Shown: positions 8,060 to 17,596, counted from the stretch's first letter. The stretch: 57,773 nucleotides of DNA from Bacteroidota bacterium (GCA_947479755.1 CANKAM010000021.1:1-57773); one strand, 5' to 3'. The notes: a model not told the origin generated them from the letters alone. Made by a program: numbers and translations.

Positions 8060-9379
8060 ATGTCAACAAAATCAGTGGAACAATTTGTAAAATACAAAGT
8101 GAAAGACATTTCCCTCGCTGAATGGGGAAGAAAAGAAATAAGATTAGCAGAAGATGAGATGCCGGGATTAATGGCACTTCGCTCAGAGTTTGGCAAAACC
8201 AAACCTTTGCAAGGCGCACGCATTGCAGGTTGCCTGCACATGACTATTCAAACTGCTGTTTTGATTGAAACATTGGTTGAACTGGGTGCTGAAGTTACCT
8301 GGTCATCATGCAACATTTTTTCTACGCAAGACCACGCTGCTGCTGCAATCGCTGCTGCAGGCATTTCGGTTTATGCCTGGAAAGGGATGAACGAACAGGA
8401 ATTTGACTGGTGTATTGAACAAACTTTGTTTTTCGGTGAAGAACAACAACCGTTGAACATGATTTTGGATGACGGTGGCGATTTAACCAACATGGTTTTC
8501 GACCGTTACCCTGAGTTGATCAAAAACATCAAAGGACTTTCTGAAGAAACAACCACAGGTGTTCACCGCTTGTATGAGCGTATGGAAAAAGGAACACTTC
8601 CTATTCCTGCCATCAACGTAAACGACTCAGTTACCAAATCTAAATTTGATAATAAATACGGCTGCCGCGAATCATTGGTTGATGCTATCCGCAGAGCAAC
8701 TGACTTAATGCTGGCAGGGAAAGTGGCTGTTGTAGCCGGTTTTGGTGATGTTGGAAAAGGTTCTGCAGAATCATTGAAGGAAGCTAAAGTTCGTGTAATT
8801 GTTACAGAAATTGACCCTATCTGCGCTTTACAGGCTGCAATGGAAGGTTATGAAGTAAAGAAATTTGCTGATGCCGTAAAAGAAGCTGACATCATTGTTA
8901 CTGCTACCGGAAACAAAGACATCGTAAAAGGTGAGCATTTCAAATCAATGAAAAACAATGCTATCGTTTGCAATATTGGTCACTTTGATAATGAGATTGA
9001 CATGAAATGGCTGAACGATAATTACGGAAAAACAAAAGACGTTATCAAACCTCAGGTTGATAAATATACTGTTGATGGTAAAGATGTAATCATCCTTGCT
9101 GAAGGCCGTTTAGTAAACCTTGGTTGTGCAATGGGCCATCCTTCTTTTGTGATGTCAAATTCGTTCACCAACCAAACATTAGCGCAACTTGAACTTTGGA
9201 CTAACACCAGCAAATACGAGAACAAAGTTTACACATTGCCTAAAGAACTGGATGAAAAAGTAGCACGTCTGCACCTTTCTAAAATCGGTGTTGAGATTGA
9301 TGTGTTAACCGATGACCAGGCTAAATACATTGGCGTAAAAGCTTCAGGTCCTTACAAACCTGAATACTACCGTTACTAA
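8060..9379 (+). CDS. ahcY: Adenosylhomocysteinase
   Basis: 439 residues. Hydrolyses S-adenosylhomocysteine to adenosine and homocysteine, removing the inhibitory by-product of methyl transfer. Hallmarks are the N-terminal substrate domain ([31 protein letters not shown]), the NAD-binding glycine motif [24 protein letters not shown] and [15 protein letters not shown], with the conserved C-terminus reading KPEYYRY where most members have KPDHYRY. It works with MetK (13402-14655, minus strand) in the activated methyl cycle, but the two genes are not co-transcribed. It is flanked by its own promoter and terminator, so it is a single-gene unit. Confidence 0.98.
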   Translation: MSTKSVEQFVKYKVKDISLAEWGRKEIRLAEDEMPGLMALRSEFGKTKPLQGARIAGCLHMTIQTAVLIETLVELGAEVTWSSCNIFSTQDHAAAAIAAAGISVYAWKGMNEQEFDWCIEQTLFFGEEQQPLNMILDDGGDLTNMVFDRYPELIKNIKGLSEETTTGVHRLYERMEKGTLPIPAINVNDSVTKSKFDNKYGCRESLVDAIRRATDLMLAGKVAVVAGFGDVGKGSAESLKEAKVRVIVTEIDPICALQAAMEGYEVKKFADAVKEADIIVTATGNKDIVKGEHFKSMKNNAIVCNIGHFDNEIDMKWLNDNYGKTKDVIKPQVDKYTVDGKDVIILAEGRLVNLGCAMGHPSFVMSNSFTNQTLAQLELWTNTSKYENKVYTLPKELDEKVARLHLSKIGVEIDVLTDDQAKYIGVKASGPYKPEYYRY

Positions 9380-9392
9380 TATTTTGAAACAG

Positions 9393-9429
9393 AAAAAGAA
9401 AAGTCCTGCCCTGCGGGACTTTTCTTTTT
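9393..9429 (+). terminator. Intrinsic terminator of ahcY
   Basis: A long stem of AAAAAGAAAAGTCC (9393-9406) with GGACTTTTCTTTTT (9416-9429) and loop TGCCCTGCG. The T run directly runs into the next gene's -7 box. Confidence 0.88.
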
Positions 9430-9436
9430 ATATTTG
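9429..9436 (+). promoter_or_regulatory. -7 box of the DUF4290 gene
   Basis: TATATTTG fits TAnnTTTG and shares its first base with the end of the ahcY terminator. The resulting leader is about 52 bases. Confidence 0.5.
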
Positions 9437-9493
9437 CAGGAAACATCTCTGATTTAGATTCTATAAGCTAAATCACCCAATCACTAAATAAGC

Positions 9494-10150
9494 ATGGAAT
9501 ACAACACCGAAAGACCAAAAATGGCTATTCCCGAATACGGGCGAAATGTGCAACGCATGATAGAATTTGCCATTTCTGTAAAAGACCGCGATGAACGCAA
9601 CCGTGTGGCTCGTGCTATTATTTCGGTGATGGGACAATTAAATCCTCATCTGCGTGATGTAACAGACTTTAAACACAAACTCTGGGATCACTTATTTATC
9701 ATAGCTGATTTTAAATTGGATGTTGATTCTCCCTACCCTATTCCTAATGCGGCAACTTTTCAAACCAAGCCCGACAAAGTAAGTTACCCCGACAACAGAA
9801 TCAGATATCGCCATTACGGAAAAATTCTTGAGAAAATCATACAGAAAGCAATTGAGTTTGAAGAAGGCGATGAGAAAAGGGTGTTGACTGAAATGATTGC
9901 CAATTCAATGAAAAAATCTTACCTCACATGGAACAGAGATTCTGTAACGGATGATGTAATAATTGAGCAGTTAAAAGAACTCTCAAAAGGTCAACTGAAG
10001 CTGGATCCAACTACTAAACTGGTTCAGGCAAGTGACATACCTGTTGTGCGCCAGCAACAGAATAATAATAACAAGAACAACAAAAATCGGAACCGTAACA
10101 ACCGCCACCGCAATAATAATAATCGCAACAGGGGCGGAAAGAAAATGTAA
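9494..10150 (+). CDS. DUF4290 domain-containing protein
   Basis: 218 residues of a conserved Bacteroidota family of unknown function. The family core covers residues 1-175 (MEYNTERPKMAIPEYGRNVQ, VMGQLNPHLRDV, KHKLWDHLFIIADF, IRYRHYGKILEKII). The last 35 residues are a low-complexity tail built only of N, K, R, H, G and Q, which suggests nucleic-acid or ribosome binding by a disordered extension. This tail is often the most variable part of the family. No enzymatic motif is seen. It is transcribed alone and ends in a bidirectional terminator shared with the tRNA. Confidence 0.88.
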   Translation: MEYNTERPKMAIPEYGRNVQRMIEFAISVKDRDERNRVARAIISVMGQLNPHLRDVTDFKHKLWDHLFIIADFKLDVDSPYPIPNAATFQTKPDKVSYPDNRIRYRHYGKILEKIIQKAIEFEEGDEKRVLTEMIANSMKKSYLTWNRDSVTDDVIIEQLKELSKGQLKLDPTTKLVQASDIPVVRQQQNNNNKNNKNRNRNNRHRNNNNRNRGGKKM

Positions 10151-10180
10151 ATCGGTTTGCATAATTCAAACAGAACCAAA

Positions 10181-10213
10181 AAAGAAAAACCCGCTCGGAA
10201 CGAACGGGTTTTC
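10181..10213. terminator. Bidirectional terminator between the DUF4290 gene and tRNA
   Basis: Stem AAAACCCG (10186-10193) with CGGGTTTT (10205-10212), plus an inner TCG/CGA after one mismatch. T residues follow on the plus strand, and a T-rich tail follows on the minus strand immediately after the tRNA 3' end. Confidence 0.8.
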
Positions 10214-10216
10214 TAG

Positions 10217-10289
10217 TAGCGGGGGCAGGACTCGAACCTACGGCCTTCGGGTTATGAGCCCGACGAGCTACCAACTGCTCCACCCCGCA
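10217..10289 (-). tRNA. Initiator tRNA-fMet (CAT anticodon)
   Basis: Reads as a complete 73-nt cloverleaf: acceptor TGCGGGG/CCCCGCT, D arm GAGC/GCTC, anticodon stem TCGGG/CCCGA with loop CTCATAA (anticodon CAT), T arm GTAGG/CCTGC with TTCGAGT, discriminator A. Two features identify the initiator. The first acceptor pair is a mismatch (T1 opposite T72), and the anticodon stem has three consecutive G:C pairs next to the loop. The CCA end is not encoded (CTA follows). It is a lone tRNA, oriented opposite to its neighbours. Confidence 0.96.
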
Positions 10290-10342
10290 ATATATCTTCA
10301 AAATTTCTGCGGATTAACCCTAGCAGAATTGGTTGTTTGGTT

Positions 10343-10371
10343 TTGAAACGGGGTGCGAAGATATAATTTTG
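10343..10371 (+). promoter_or_regulatory. Promoter of era
   Basis: TTG at 10343-10345, an 18-base spacer, then TAATTTTG at 10364-10371. It lies between the divergent tRNA and the ATG at 10399. Confidence 0.6.
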
Positions 10372-10398
10372 TTTCTTTGGTTCACAAAAAAAATAAAA

Positions 10399-11289
10399 AT
10401 GACACATAAAACTGGATTTGTAAATATTATCGGGAAGCCAAATGCGGGAAAATCCACATTGACTAATGCGCTGGTTGGCGAAAAGATTTCAATCATAACT
10501 GCAAAAGCACAAACCACCCGCCATCGTATTATGGGAATTATCAGCGATAAAGATTATCAGGTTGTGTTTTCTGATACTCCGGGAATTATTGCCCCACATT
10601 ACAAAATGCATGAAGGCATGATGCAGTTTGTGGATACTTCGTTTAAAGATGCTGATGTGATTGTTTATGTAAGTCCGGGAGATGAAGATGAAAACAGGGA
10701 TGAAAAGTTTTCGGAAACCATTGCTCGGCTTGAGAAAATGGAGGTTCCTGTTATCGTTGTAATAAATAAAATTGACTTACTGGATAATCTAAAGTTAGAA
10801 GCAAAAGCTGATTTCTGGAAGCAAAAACTTCCTAAAGCAGAAATAATTCCCGTTTCGGCTTCGGAGAAATTCAATACTGATTATTTGCTAAAAAGAATAA
10901 AAGAATTATTGCCTGAAGGACCTGCATTTTTTCCTGAAGACCAATTGACGGATAAATCGGAGCGCTTTATTGCAGCTGAGATTATTCGTGAAAAGATATT
11001 GAGATATTACGAGAAGGAAATTCCTTATTCAGTAGATGTGCATATTGAAAGCTTCAAGGATGAACCAACCATTATAAGGATAACATCTGTTATTTATGTG
11101 GAGCGAGAAAGCCAGAAAATGATTTTAATCGGACATGGCGGCAAATCAATCAAGGGAATGGGAATGGCCGCTAGAAAGGATATGGAAAAATTTTTTGCGA
11201 AAAAAATTTTTCTGGAGACAACAGTGAAAGTGAAGAAAGACTGGCGCAACGATGAGAATTATCTGAAGACTCACGGGTATCTGGAGTAA
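10399..11289 (+). CDS. era: GTPase Era
   Basis: 296 residues. A ribosome-associated GTPase needed for 16S rRNA maturation and 30S assembly. The G domain has G1 GKPNAGKST, switch residues TTRHRIMG, G3 DTPG and G4 NKID. A C-terminal KH RNA-binding domain follows (RESQKMILIGHGGKSIKGMG, FLETTVKVKKDWR). The open frame runs back to 10333, but that part overlaps the promoter, so the ATG at 10399 (MTHKTGFVNIIG) is used. It is followed by the related GTPase gene der, an arrangement common in Bacteroidota. Confidence 0.96.
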   Translation: MTHKTGFVNIIGKPNAGKSTLTNALVGEKISIITAKAQTTRHRIMGIISDKDYQVVFSDTPGIIAPHYKMHEGMMQFVDTSFKDADVIVYVSPGDEDENRDEKFSETIARLEKMEVPVIVVINKIDLLDNLKLEAKADFWKQKLPKAEIIPVSASEKFNTDYLLKRIKELLPEGPAFFPEDQLTDKSERFIAAEIIREKILRYYEKEIPYSVDVHIESFKDEPTIIRITSVIYVERESQKMILIGHGGKSIKGMGMAARKDMEKFFAKKIFLETTVKVKKDWRNDENYLKTHGYLE

Positions 11290-11344
11290 CGGTACCCCTC
11301 TTAATCTACCCAAAGGGGAGAAATTTAGACTATCTTCGCGCCCT

Positions 11345-11360
11345 CCCGATAACTATCGGG
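11345..11360. repeat. Perfect 16-bp palindrome before der
   Basis: CCCGATA-AC-TATCGGG, a perfect inverted repeat of 7-bp arms, 11 bases before the der ATG. A TATCTTCG near 11332 is a weak -7 candidate, which would place the palindrome in the leader. Similar CCCGATA palindromes recur in Bacteroidota genomes. Confidence 0.6.
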
Positions 11361-11370
11361 ATAAAAAAAG

Positions 11371-12678
11371 ATGGGAAATTTAGTAGCAATAGTAGGGAGA
11401 CCAAACGTAGGGAAATCGACATTATTTAACCGACTGACTGACAGCCGCAACGCCATTGTGGATGAAACAGCAGGCGTTACACGCGACCGCACCTACGGAA
11501 AAGGTGAATGGAACGGAAAGAAATTTTCAGTAATTGACACAGGCGGTTATGTTATCGGTTCGGATGATGTTTTTGAAGGAGAAATACGCAAACAAGTAAA
11601 TGTTGCCCTGGAAGAGGCAAACATTATTCTGTTTTTGGTGGATGTAAAAAGCGGTATCATGGAAGATGATCAGCGAGTGGCTACTCTTCTGAGAAAAACA
11701 AGCAAAAAGGTTTTTCTTGTTGTGAATAAAGTGGATAACCATGCACTGCAAAATGATGCTACTGAATTTTATTCATTGGGGCTTGGTGAGATTTATAACA
11801 TCTCTTCTATCAACGGAAGCGGCACAGGCGAATTGCTTGACGACATGACAAAAGTTATGGAGGTTGATGAGGAAAAAGAGGAAAACGAGCTTCCCAAATT
11901 TGCAATTGTGGGCAGACCGAATGTTGGAAAATCATCTCTGACCAATGCGCTGCTTGGTGTGGAAAGAAATATAGTTACTGATATTGCAGGAACTACACGT
12001 GATGCCATTCACAGCCATTACAAGGCTTACGGAAAGGATTTTATTTTAGTGGACACTGCAGGTATCCGCAAGAAAGGAAAGGTGGAAGAAGGACTGGAAT
12101 ATTATTCGGTAATGCGCTCAGTTAGGGCGATTGAGAATTGTGATGTATGTTTACTGATGCTGGATGCAGAACATGGTTTTGAGGCACAGGACATGAATAT
12201 TTTCGGGCTTGCCCAAAAGAACCACCGGGGAATTGTAATTCTGGTAAACAAATGGGATTTGGTGGAGAAAGATACTTCGACCATGAAGAAGGTTGAAGAT
12301 GAAATTCGTGCGAAATTGGCACCTTTCAAAGATGTTCCGATACTTTTTATTTCTGCACTGAACAAACAACGGATTATGAAAGCGGTGGAAACTGCTATTG
12401 AGGTGTATGAAAACCGCACGAAGAAAATCCCAACGCGTGTGCTGAATGAGTTTATTATTCCGGTTATTGAAAGTTATCCTCCACCATCAACCAAAGGCAA
12501 AAGTGTGAAGATTAAGTTTGCTCAGCAACTGCCTACACATGCTCCTACTTTTGCGTTTTATTCTAATCTGCCGCAGTATATTCCTGAATCGTATTCACGG
12601 TTTATTGAGAACAGAATGCGCGAGCACTTTAACTTTACGGGAGTGCCGATACAGATTTTTTTCAGGAAGAAGGTTTAA
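11371..12678 (+). CDS. der: GTPase Der (EngA)
   Basis: 435 residues. An essential double GTPase for 50S subunit assembly. Two tandem G domains are present: the first with GRPNVGKST (about 8-16), DTGGY and NKVD; the second with GRPNVGKSS (about 180-188), [10 protein letters not shown] and NKWDLV. A C-terminal KH-like domain ends in [11 protein letters not shown]. All nucleotide-binding motifs are intact. The gene lies 81 bases after era, with a palindrome in the gap. Confidence 0.97.
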   Translation: MGNLVAIVGRPNVGKSTLFNRLTDSRNAIVDETAGVTRDRTYGKGEWNGKKFSVIDTGGYVIGSDDVFEGEIRKQVNVALEEANIILFLVDVKSGIMEDDQRVATLLRKTSKKVFLVVNKVDNHALQNDATEFYSLGLGEIYNISSINGSGTGELLDDMTKVMEVDEEKEENELPKFAIVGRPNVGKSSLTNALLGVERNIVTDIAGTTRDAIHSHYKAYGKDFILVDTAGIRKKGKVEEGLEYYSVMRSVRAIENCDVCLLMLDAEHGFEAQDMNIFGLAQKNHRGIVILVNKWDLVEKDTSTMKKVEDEIRAKLAPFKDVPILFISALNKQRIMKAVETAIEVYENRTKKIPTRVLNEFIIPVIESYPPPSTKGKSVKIKFAQQLPTHAPTFAFYSNLPQYIPESYSRFIENRMREHFNFTGVPIQIFFRKKV

Positions 12679-12682
12679 TTTT

Positions 12683-12765
12683 TTTACCACTAAGGGCACA
12701 AGACCACTAAGTTTTTTTATCAGCCTGTATCATACCCTTAGTGCACTTGTGCCCTTAGTGGTAAA
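12683..12765. repeat. 20-bp perfect inverted repeat between convergent genes
   Basis: Arms at 12683-12702 and 12746-12765 are exact reverse complements (core ACCACTAAGGGCACAAG). Next to the left arm a second ACCACTAAG follows, which can pair with CTTAGTG before the right arm. It belongs to the 'accactaagggcacaag' type of dispersed repeat and lies 4 bases after der and 3 bases before the stop of the convergent gene, so it may also act as a terminator for both. Confidence 0.85.
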
Positions 12766-12768
12766 TTC

Positions 12769-13314
12769 TTACTCCTTCCCTTTATCTCCTACAAACTGCT
12801 GTTCTTTATTTTTAAAGAGAACATTAAACGTAGTAAGACTTCCGTAAATGCGGGTGATGTATTGCTGAAGATTTACTTTATCCTCATCAGAAAGCTTTTC
12901 GTTGCTGTTTATGTTTTGCTCCAGAACACGCATACGATCACGCAGCATTACAATTTTGTGAAAGAAAGTTTCAATTGGAATTTCTTTTGGCTTTTGAGAA
13001 GGGTCGGCAGGCTGTAATAACAGTGTGCCACCGCTCCAGCGGTCGCCAAGGGGAACTACCTCTCCTATTCCATTCCATTTGCGCAGAACACGTTCTACGG
13101 CTTTTTCAATTTCATCAGCATCAATGTCCGTGTCTTCATCTTCCACATTCTTTGGTCCCAGAATTTCCAGTCCTGCAAATTTCTTGGAGACATCCACTAT
13201 TCCGCGCGAGTCAAAGTTGATTACATAATGATATTCGGCAACGTGCTCCACTTTTCCAATTCCAAATTGCGGATGCTTTACTTTAGTTCCTGCTGATACT
13301 ATTCTGTCTTCCAT
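12769..13314 (-). CDS. Protein with UvrD/PcrA C-terminal Tudor-like domain
   Basis: 181 residues. The N-terminal 50 residues (AGTKVKHPQFGIGKVEHVAEYHYVINFDSRG...) resemble the small Tudor-like domain at the end of UvrD/PcrA helicases, which binds RNA polymerase. No helicase domain is present. The middle is acidic (VEDEDTDIDADEIEKAVERVL) and the C-terminal third is helical (FFHKIVMLRDRMRVLEQNINSNE). A conserved Bacteroidota protein of unknown role; interaction with the transcription machinery is only an inference. It is encoded just downstream of metK on the same strand, with a terminator between them, so it is probably a separate unit. Confidence 0.65.
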   Translation of the reverse strand: MEDRIVSAGTKVKHPQFGIGKVEHVAEYHYVINFDSRGIVDVSKKFAGLEILGPKNVEDEDTDIDADEIEKAVERVLRKWNGIGEVVPLGDRWSGGTLLLQPADPSQKPKEIPIETFFHKIVMLRDRMRVLEQNINSNEKLSDEDKVNLQQYITRIYGSLTTFNVLFKNKEQQFVGDKGKE

Positions 13315-13345
13315 TTTTTAATAGATTTAGTTTTGTTTATTAAAA

Positions 13346-13379
13346 CAAAAATCCCGGATAAAAGGTTTCATCCGGGATT
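13346..13379 (-). terminator. Terminator of metK
   Basis: On the minus strand, stem ATCCCGGAT/ATCCGGGAT (13351-13359 with 13370-13378), followed by TTTTTGTTTT. It lies about 25 bases after the metK stop. Confidence 0.88.
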
Positions 13380-13401
13380 CTGTTTTCACTGTAATATTGC
13401 T

Positions 13402-14655
13402 TTATTTCAGACCGAACGCTTTTTTTACTTTGGCAACATAGTCCAATTTTTCCCATGTAAACAATTCCACTTTCATTGTTTTTGTTTTGCCGTCAGGAGA
13501 TTTGAATGTTTTGGTAACGATTTCGTTTTTGCGACCCATGTGTCCGTAAGCAGCGGTTTCGCTGTAGATAGGAGTACGCAGTTTAAAACGTGTTTCAATA
13601 AAATATGGACGCATGTCAAAAATATCTTCTACAATTTTCGCAATCTGACCGTCATTCTTTTTAACTTTTGCTGTGCCGTAGGTGTTGATGTAAATACCCA
13701 TTGGCTTAGCAACACCAATTGCATAAGAAACCTGCACCAATACTTCATCGGCAACACCAGCAGCTACTAAGTTTTTAGCAATGTGACGGGTAGCATAAGC
13801 TGCCGAGCGGTCAACTTTTGAAGGATCTTTTCCTGAGAAAGCACCACCACCGTGAGCTCCTTTTCCTCCATACGTATCCACAATAATTTTACGTCCTGTT
13901 AAACCTGTATCGCCATGCGGACCGCCAATTACAAACTTACCTGTTGGATTGATGTGGTAAGCAATTTTATTATTGAACAGGTGAGCGTATTTAGGATATT
14001 TCTTTTTAACACGCGGAATTAAAATCTCAATCATATCCTTTTTGATTTTTGCGAGCATTTTTGCTTCAGCGTCAAAATCATCGTGCTGTGTTGAAACCAC
14101 GATGGCATCAATACGCACCGGAACATTGTTATCATTGTATTCCAATGTCACCTGCGATTTTGCATCAGGACGAAGGTATTTAATCTCTTTATTTTCTCTG
14201 CGCAATGCAGCAAGTTCCAACAAAATTCCGTGAGCCAAATCAAGAGCCAGCGGCATGTAGTTGTCTGTTTCTTTGGTTGCATAACCAAACATCATTCCCT
14301 GGTCACCTGCACCTTGTTCTTCTTTCTTTTTGCGTTCAACACCTTGATTAATGTCTGATGATTGCTCGTGAATTGCTGAAAGCACACCACATGAATTTGC
14401 TTCAAACATATACTCACTTTTTGTGTAACCTATTTTCTTGATTACATCGCGGGCAATGGTTTGAACATCTAAATACGCTTTTGATTTTACCTCTCCGGCA
14501 AGAACAACCTGACCTGTTGTTACTAATGTTTCGCAGGCAACTTTTGATTGCGGATCGAAGGCAAGAAAATTGTCTATTAATGCGTCTGAAATCTGGTCTG
14601 CAACTTTATCGGGATGTCCTTCCGATACTGATTCTGATGTAAATAAATAAGCCAT
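13402..14655 (-). CDS. metK: S-adenosylmethionine synthetase
   Basis: 417 residues. Makes SAM from methionine and ATP in the cytosol. Family signatures: the N-terminal [20 protein letters not shown] with the catalytic histidine in [16 protein letters not shown], the [12 protein letters not shown] hexapeptide region, [21 protein letters not shown], and [20 protein letters not shown] with the ATP-binding lysines. The protein is about 30 residues longer than the E. coli enzyme, as is usual in Bacteroidota. The leader of about 140 bases starts with a SAM-II-like riboswitch directly after a consensus -7 box, so expression is probably repressed by its own product. It is functionally paired with ahcY, which removes SAH. 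Confidence 0.98.
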   Translation of the reverse strand: MAYLFTSESVSEGHPDKVADQISDALIDNFLAFDPQSKVACETLVTTGQVVLAGEVKSKAYLDVQTIARDVIKKIGYTKSEYMFEANSCGVLSAIHEQSSDINQGVERKKKEEQGAGDQGMMFGYATKETDNYMPLALDLAHGILLELAALRRENKEIKYLRPDAKSQVTLEYNDNNVPVRIDAIVVSTQHDDFDAEAKMLAKIKKDMIEILIPRVKKKYPKYAHLFNNKIAYHINPTGKFVIGGPHGDTGLTGRKIIVDTYGGKGAHGGGAFSGKDPSKVDRSAAYATRHIAKNLVAAGVADEVLVQVSYAIGVAKPMGIYINTYGTAKVKKNDGQIAKIVEDIFDMRPYFIETRFKLRTPIYSETAAYGHMGRKNEIVTKTFKSPDGKTKTMKVELFTWEKLDYVAKVKKAFGLK

Positions 14656-14742
14656 GTTTTAAAATAGTTAATAGTTATAAGTTAATAGTTATTTGTTAAA
14701 CCTTGTAGGTAAATCTGAGGCAGGAAAGCCTGTAAAAGAAAT

Positions 14743-14789
14743 GGTTTTAGCATTTTTTTACGTGGTTGCAAGCAATCAAATCGTTCCAC
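14743..14789 (-). promoter_or_regulatory. SAM-II-type riboswitch in the metK leader
   Basis: Read on the minus strand, P1 is GTGG (14789-14786) with CCAC (14765-14762). The loop contains the conserved GATTTG (14782-14777) and GCTTGCA (from 14773). After P1 comes GTAAAAAAATGCTAAAACC, matching the SAM-II tail with GCTAAAA. The order GTGG..GATTTG..GCTTGCA.CCACGT.AAA..GCTAAAA is the SAM-II consensus as I know it; these riboswitches are best known from Alphaproteobacteria, with some in Bacteroidota. It begins about 10 bases after the -7 box and lies upstream of the gene for SAM synthesis. Downstream, ACCTACAAGGTTT could pair through GGTTT with the AAACC at the end of the aptamer, a possible expression platform (inference). 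Confidence 0.82.
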
Positions 14790-14798
14790 AAAGCGGGG

Positions 14799-14806
14799 CA
14801 AAAGTA
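14799..14806 (-). promoter_or_regulatory. -7 box of metK
   Basis: On the minus strand TACTTTTG, a perfect TAnnTTTG box. Transcription would start near 14794, a few bases before the riboswitch stem. Confidence 0.75.
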
Positions 14807-14832
14807 GAAATATTTACTGAACTGCAAATCTT

Positions 14833-15528
14833 TTAAACTCTTTGCAAAAACCAATCCCACAAAACATCTTTTGGTGGTGGCGCAACGATTACAATTTCTG
14901 CTTTTGAAACAGGGTGAATGAATTCTGTTTTACGTGAGTGAAGGTGAATGCTTGCATTATCGTTACTGCGCTGAAAGCCATATTTCAAATCACCTTTAAT
15001 AGGACAGCCGATGGCTGCAAGCTGTGCACGTATTTGATGATGCCTGCCGGTTTTAAGGTTTATTTCCAACAAATGATATTGGTCTGATGAAAGAAGAATT
15101 TTATAATCCAACTCTGCGCGCAATGAATCCGGAATTTCCTTTTCATAAGCCTTGGACATATTTTTCTGCTCATTCTTTTTAAGGTAATGAACGAGTGTTG
15201 CACTTTCATTTTTGGGACGATTTTTAACAACTGCCCAATATGTTTTTTTTATTGTTTTATCGCGCAACATTTCGTTTAAACGAACAAGCGCTTTTGATGT
15301 GCGTGCAAACATCACAACTCCACTAACAGGTCTGTCGAGGCGATGCGGAACACCTATAAATACTTCACCGGGTTTGTTGTATTTTTCTTTGACGTAATCT
15401 TTAACGAAATCACTCAAGGGCTTGTCACCCGTCTTGTCGCCCTGCACAATTTGTGAAGGTTTTTTGTTGAGGACAATGATGTGGTTGTCTTCGTAAAGAA
15501 CTTCAATCTGAGAATTAGTATTGCTCAC
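14833..15528 (-). CDS. RluA-family RNA pseudouridine synthase
   Basis: 231 residues. Isomerises uridine to pseudouridine in structured RNA. The catalytic aspartate is in [16 protein letters not shown], with the conserved [24 protein letters not shown] motif and a downstream [15 protein letters not shown]. It lacks an S4 domain, which is typical of the short RluA/TruC-like subgroup; the target RNA site is unknown. Its start lies 14 bases inside the end of panB, so the two are probably translationally coupled and co-transcribed. Confidence 0.9.
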   Translation of the reverse strand: MSNTNSQIEVLYEDNHIIVLNKKPSQIVQGDKTGDKPLSDFVKDYVKEKYNKPGEVFIGVPHRLDRPVSGVVMFARTSKALVRLNEMLRDKTIKKTYWAVVKNRPKNESATLVHYLKKNEQKNMSKAYEKEIPDSLRAELDYKILLSSDQYHLLEINLKTGRHHQIRAQLAAIGCPIKGDLKYGFQRSNDNASIHLHSRKTEFIHPVSKAEIVIVAPPPKDVLWDWFLQRV

Positions 15529-16330
15529 TGTCGTTCGGGAAATCTTTCGCTTTCACATCTTTTACATAATTCTGAACAGCAGAAGTAATTACTTCATAAA
15601 GATTGGCATATCTGCGCAAAAAGCGCGGACTGAATTCGTTATTAATTCCAAGCATATCGTGCAGAACAAGAACCTGTCCGTCAACTCCGTTTCCCGCACC
15701 AATACCGATGATTGGGATAGTCAATTCCGATGCAACCTGTGCTGCAAGTTTGTACGGAATTTTTTCGAGCACAATAGCGAAACAGCCTGCTTCCTGAAGA
15801 ATATGCGCATCTTCAATCAATCGTTTTGCTTCTACTTCTTCTTTTGCACGAACGGTGTAAGTTCCGAATTTATAAATGGATTGCGGAGTTAAACCCAAGT
15901 GTCCCATTACCGGAATTCCGGCAGATAAAATGCGTTCAATTGATTCTTTTACTTCTCTCCCACCCTCTAATTTTACGGCATGCGCTTCTGCTTCTTTCAT
16001 AATGCGGATTGCAGAATTCAAAGCTTCTTTTGAATTTCCCTGATATGAACCAAAGGGTAAATCCACCACTACCAATGATCTGTTAGTTGCACGAATTACC
16101 GAACCAGCGTGATATATCATTTGGTCAAGCGTAATCGGCAATGTGGTTTCATGACCCGCCATAACATTAGAAGCCGAGTCGCCAACAAGAATTATATCAA
16201 TTCCTGCAGCGTCCACAATTCTTGCCATCGAGAAATCATACGCAGTAAGCATAGAGATTTTCTCGCCTTTCAACTTCATCTCCTGCAAAATATGCGTGGT
16301 GATTTTCTTTACTACTTTGTGAACTGACAT
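15515..16330 (-). CDS. panB: 3-methyl-2-oxobutanoate hydroxymethyltransferase
   Basis: 271 residues. First committed step of pantothenate/CoA synthesis: transfers a hydroxymethyl group from methylene-tetrahydrofolate to 2-oxoisovalerate. Typical TIM-barrel motifs: [35 protein letters not shown] with metal-binding D and [36 protein letters not shown] and [23 protein letters not shown]. No panC or panD is nearby. The gene lies 3 bases after the coiled-coil protein gene and overlaps the pseudouridine synthase gene by 14 bases, giving a three-gene minus-strand unit. Confidence 0.97.
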   Translation of the reverse strand: MSVHKVVKKITTHILQEMKLKGEKISMLTAYDFSMARIVDAAGIDIILVGDSASNVMAGHETTLPITLDQMIYHAGSVIRATNRSLVVVDLPFGSYQGNSKEALNSAIRIMKEAEAHAVKLEGGREVKESIERILSAGIPVMGHLGLTPQSIYKFGTYTVRAKEEVEAKRLIEDAHILQEAGCFAIVLEKIPYKLAAQVASELTIPIIGIGAGNGVDGQVLVLHDMLGINNEFSPRFLRRYANLYEVITSAVQNYVKDVKAKDFPNDSEQY

Positions 16331-16333
16331 GGT

Positions 16334-17596
16334 TTATCCTTTTTTAATTGCTGTTCTTGTTTTAGCTGGTATTGGCTTGGCTTCAATTTTCTTTTCTGAT
16401 GTGGCAACCTTTGGTTGATCGGCAATTTTAATCGACTCTTCTTTTTTAGCCTGCACCTTTGCTATTTCAGGCTTCTGCTCTTCTTTTGTTGCAGGAATTG
16501 CTTCCTTTTTTGCCTGTATTTTTTTCTGCTGTTCAATTAAATCATTGACTTGTTTCAACTTCAAATCGTTGTATCTTTTGTTGGAAGCTGATAACGAGTC
16601 GCGAATTTCTTCAATGAACTTATTCAACTTTTTGTTTACCTCAGCCTGCTCTTTCACAGAATTGGAAAGTGTAAGAAAAACATCTTCATCCATTTCTTTA
16701 ATCACATCATTTTTGTAGGTGCGCAAACTATTTACTTCAATAGTTAATAGTTCGTTTTCCGATTCTATTCTTCTAACCTGTTCTTCCATAGTTGATACTT
16801 TCAGATCGGCTTGTTGTTTAATTAACTCAACATTATCCTGAGCAATCTGACGTTTCAGCTTTTCATTTTCTCCAAAAAGAAATTCTATTTTTTCTGATGG
16901 TGTTAATTCACCAAACTGACGATTGGCATGCACATCATCACTTACAGCTCGTGTTGCAAATACCTGAAAATAGTCAGCTTTAGCTTTCGTGTCGGCTCCT
17001 ATTAAAATCCCCATAGCTCCGGGAGCATAATCCTGAATAGTAGTAGTTGAAACATAATTTCCGTTGATGTAAAAATCCGTTACTCCGCCTGATGATTTTA
17101 CTTCCAGAAGATTATATGCGCCAGTTACATCTACAAATTTAGACTTCACCCAACCGGCATCCGTAACCTCACCCGTCAGAAATTTATAATAAGCTCCCGC
17201 CAATTGTTTAACACGAAACTTCTTGTCTTTGTTAATTTCAAAAACCAATGCACCTTTCCCATCACTCTGAATGTAAAAGATAATACCAATGGTTTGCTCT
17301 GGTGAAGTTGCAGGGCCTAATTTCAATGCAGCTTTTACCTGAAATTGTGTTAAATCATTTTTCCAGTTGGTAACCAAGGCATAAGGTTTGGTTTCATTCC
17401 TGCGGTGCATGAAATATTCACCTTTATCCAACACAAAAAGATTTTCGGTAGTGGTCAGGTAATCCCACTGATTAGTTTCTGCTGAAAAATCATCGGCAAA
17501 AACCTGCACAGAAAAGTTTTCATTTACTTGTTGCGCCTTTATTTTTAAAGCGAACAACAGTATAGATAAACCGAAAAAAAATCTTTTTAATTTCAT
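16334..17596 (-). CDS. Secreted protein with LamG/DUF1080-like domain and coiled coil
   Basis: 420 residues from the ATG at 17596; the TTG at 17608 would add four residues before an otherwise good signal peptide (MKLKRFFFGLSILLFALKIKAQ). Residues about 25-205 look like a concanavalin-type beta-sandwich (FADDFSAETNQWDYL, IGIIFYIQSDGKGALVFEINKDKKF, YNLLEVKSSGGVTDFYINGNYV, APGAMGILIGADTKAKADYFQVF), as in DUF1080/LamG. Residues about 235-350 are a long coiled coil. The last 60 residues are K/E/A/P-rich and disordered. Probably periplasmic or envelope-linked, binding sugar by the sandwich domain (inference). The link to panB is operonic only. Confidence 0.75.
   Translation of the reverse strand: MKLKRFFFGLSILLFALKIKAQQVNENFSVQVFADDFSAETNQWDYLTTTENLFVLDKGEYFMHRRNETKPYALVTNWKNDLTQFQVKAALKLGPATSPEQTIGIIFYIQSDGKGALVFEINKDKKFRVKQLAGAYYKFLTGEVTDAGWVKSKFVDVTGAYNLLEVKSSGGVTDFYINGNYVSTTTIQDYAPGAMGILIGADTKAKADYFQVFATRAVSDDVHANRQFGELTPSEKIEFLFGENEKLKRQIAQDNVELIKQQADLKVSTMEEQVRRIESENELLTIEVNSLRTYKNDVIKEMDEDVFLTLSNSVKEQAEVNKKLNKFIEEIRDSLSASNKRYNDLKLKQVNDLIEQQKKIQAKKEAIPATKEEQKPEIAKVQAKKEESIKIADQPKVATSEKKIEAKPIPAKTRTAIKKG

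Noticed and set aside
10032-10346. 104-residue open frame on the plus strand
   Set aside because: Passes through the bidirectional terminator and the antisense of the initiator tRNA.
12518-12847. 109-residue open frame on the plus strand
   Set aside because: A frame shift shadow of der plus the inverted repeat at 12683-12765; composition is not protein-like.
13333-13770. 145-residue open frame on the plus strand
   Set aside because: Antisense to metK, rich in C, F and H as expected from a shadow frame.
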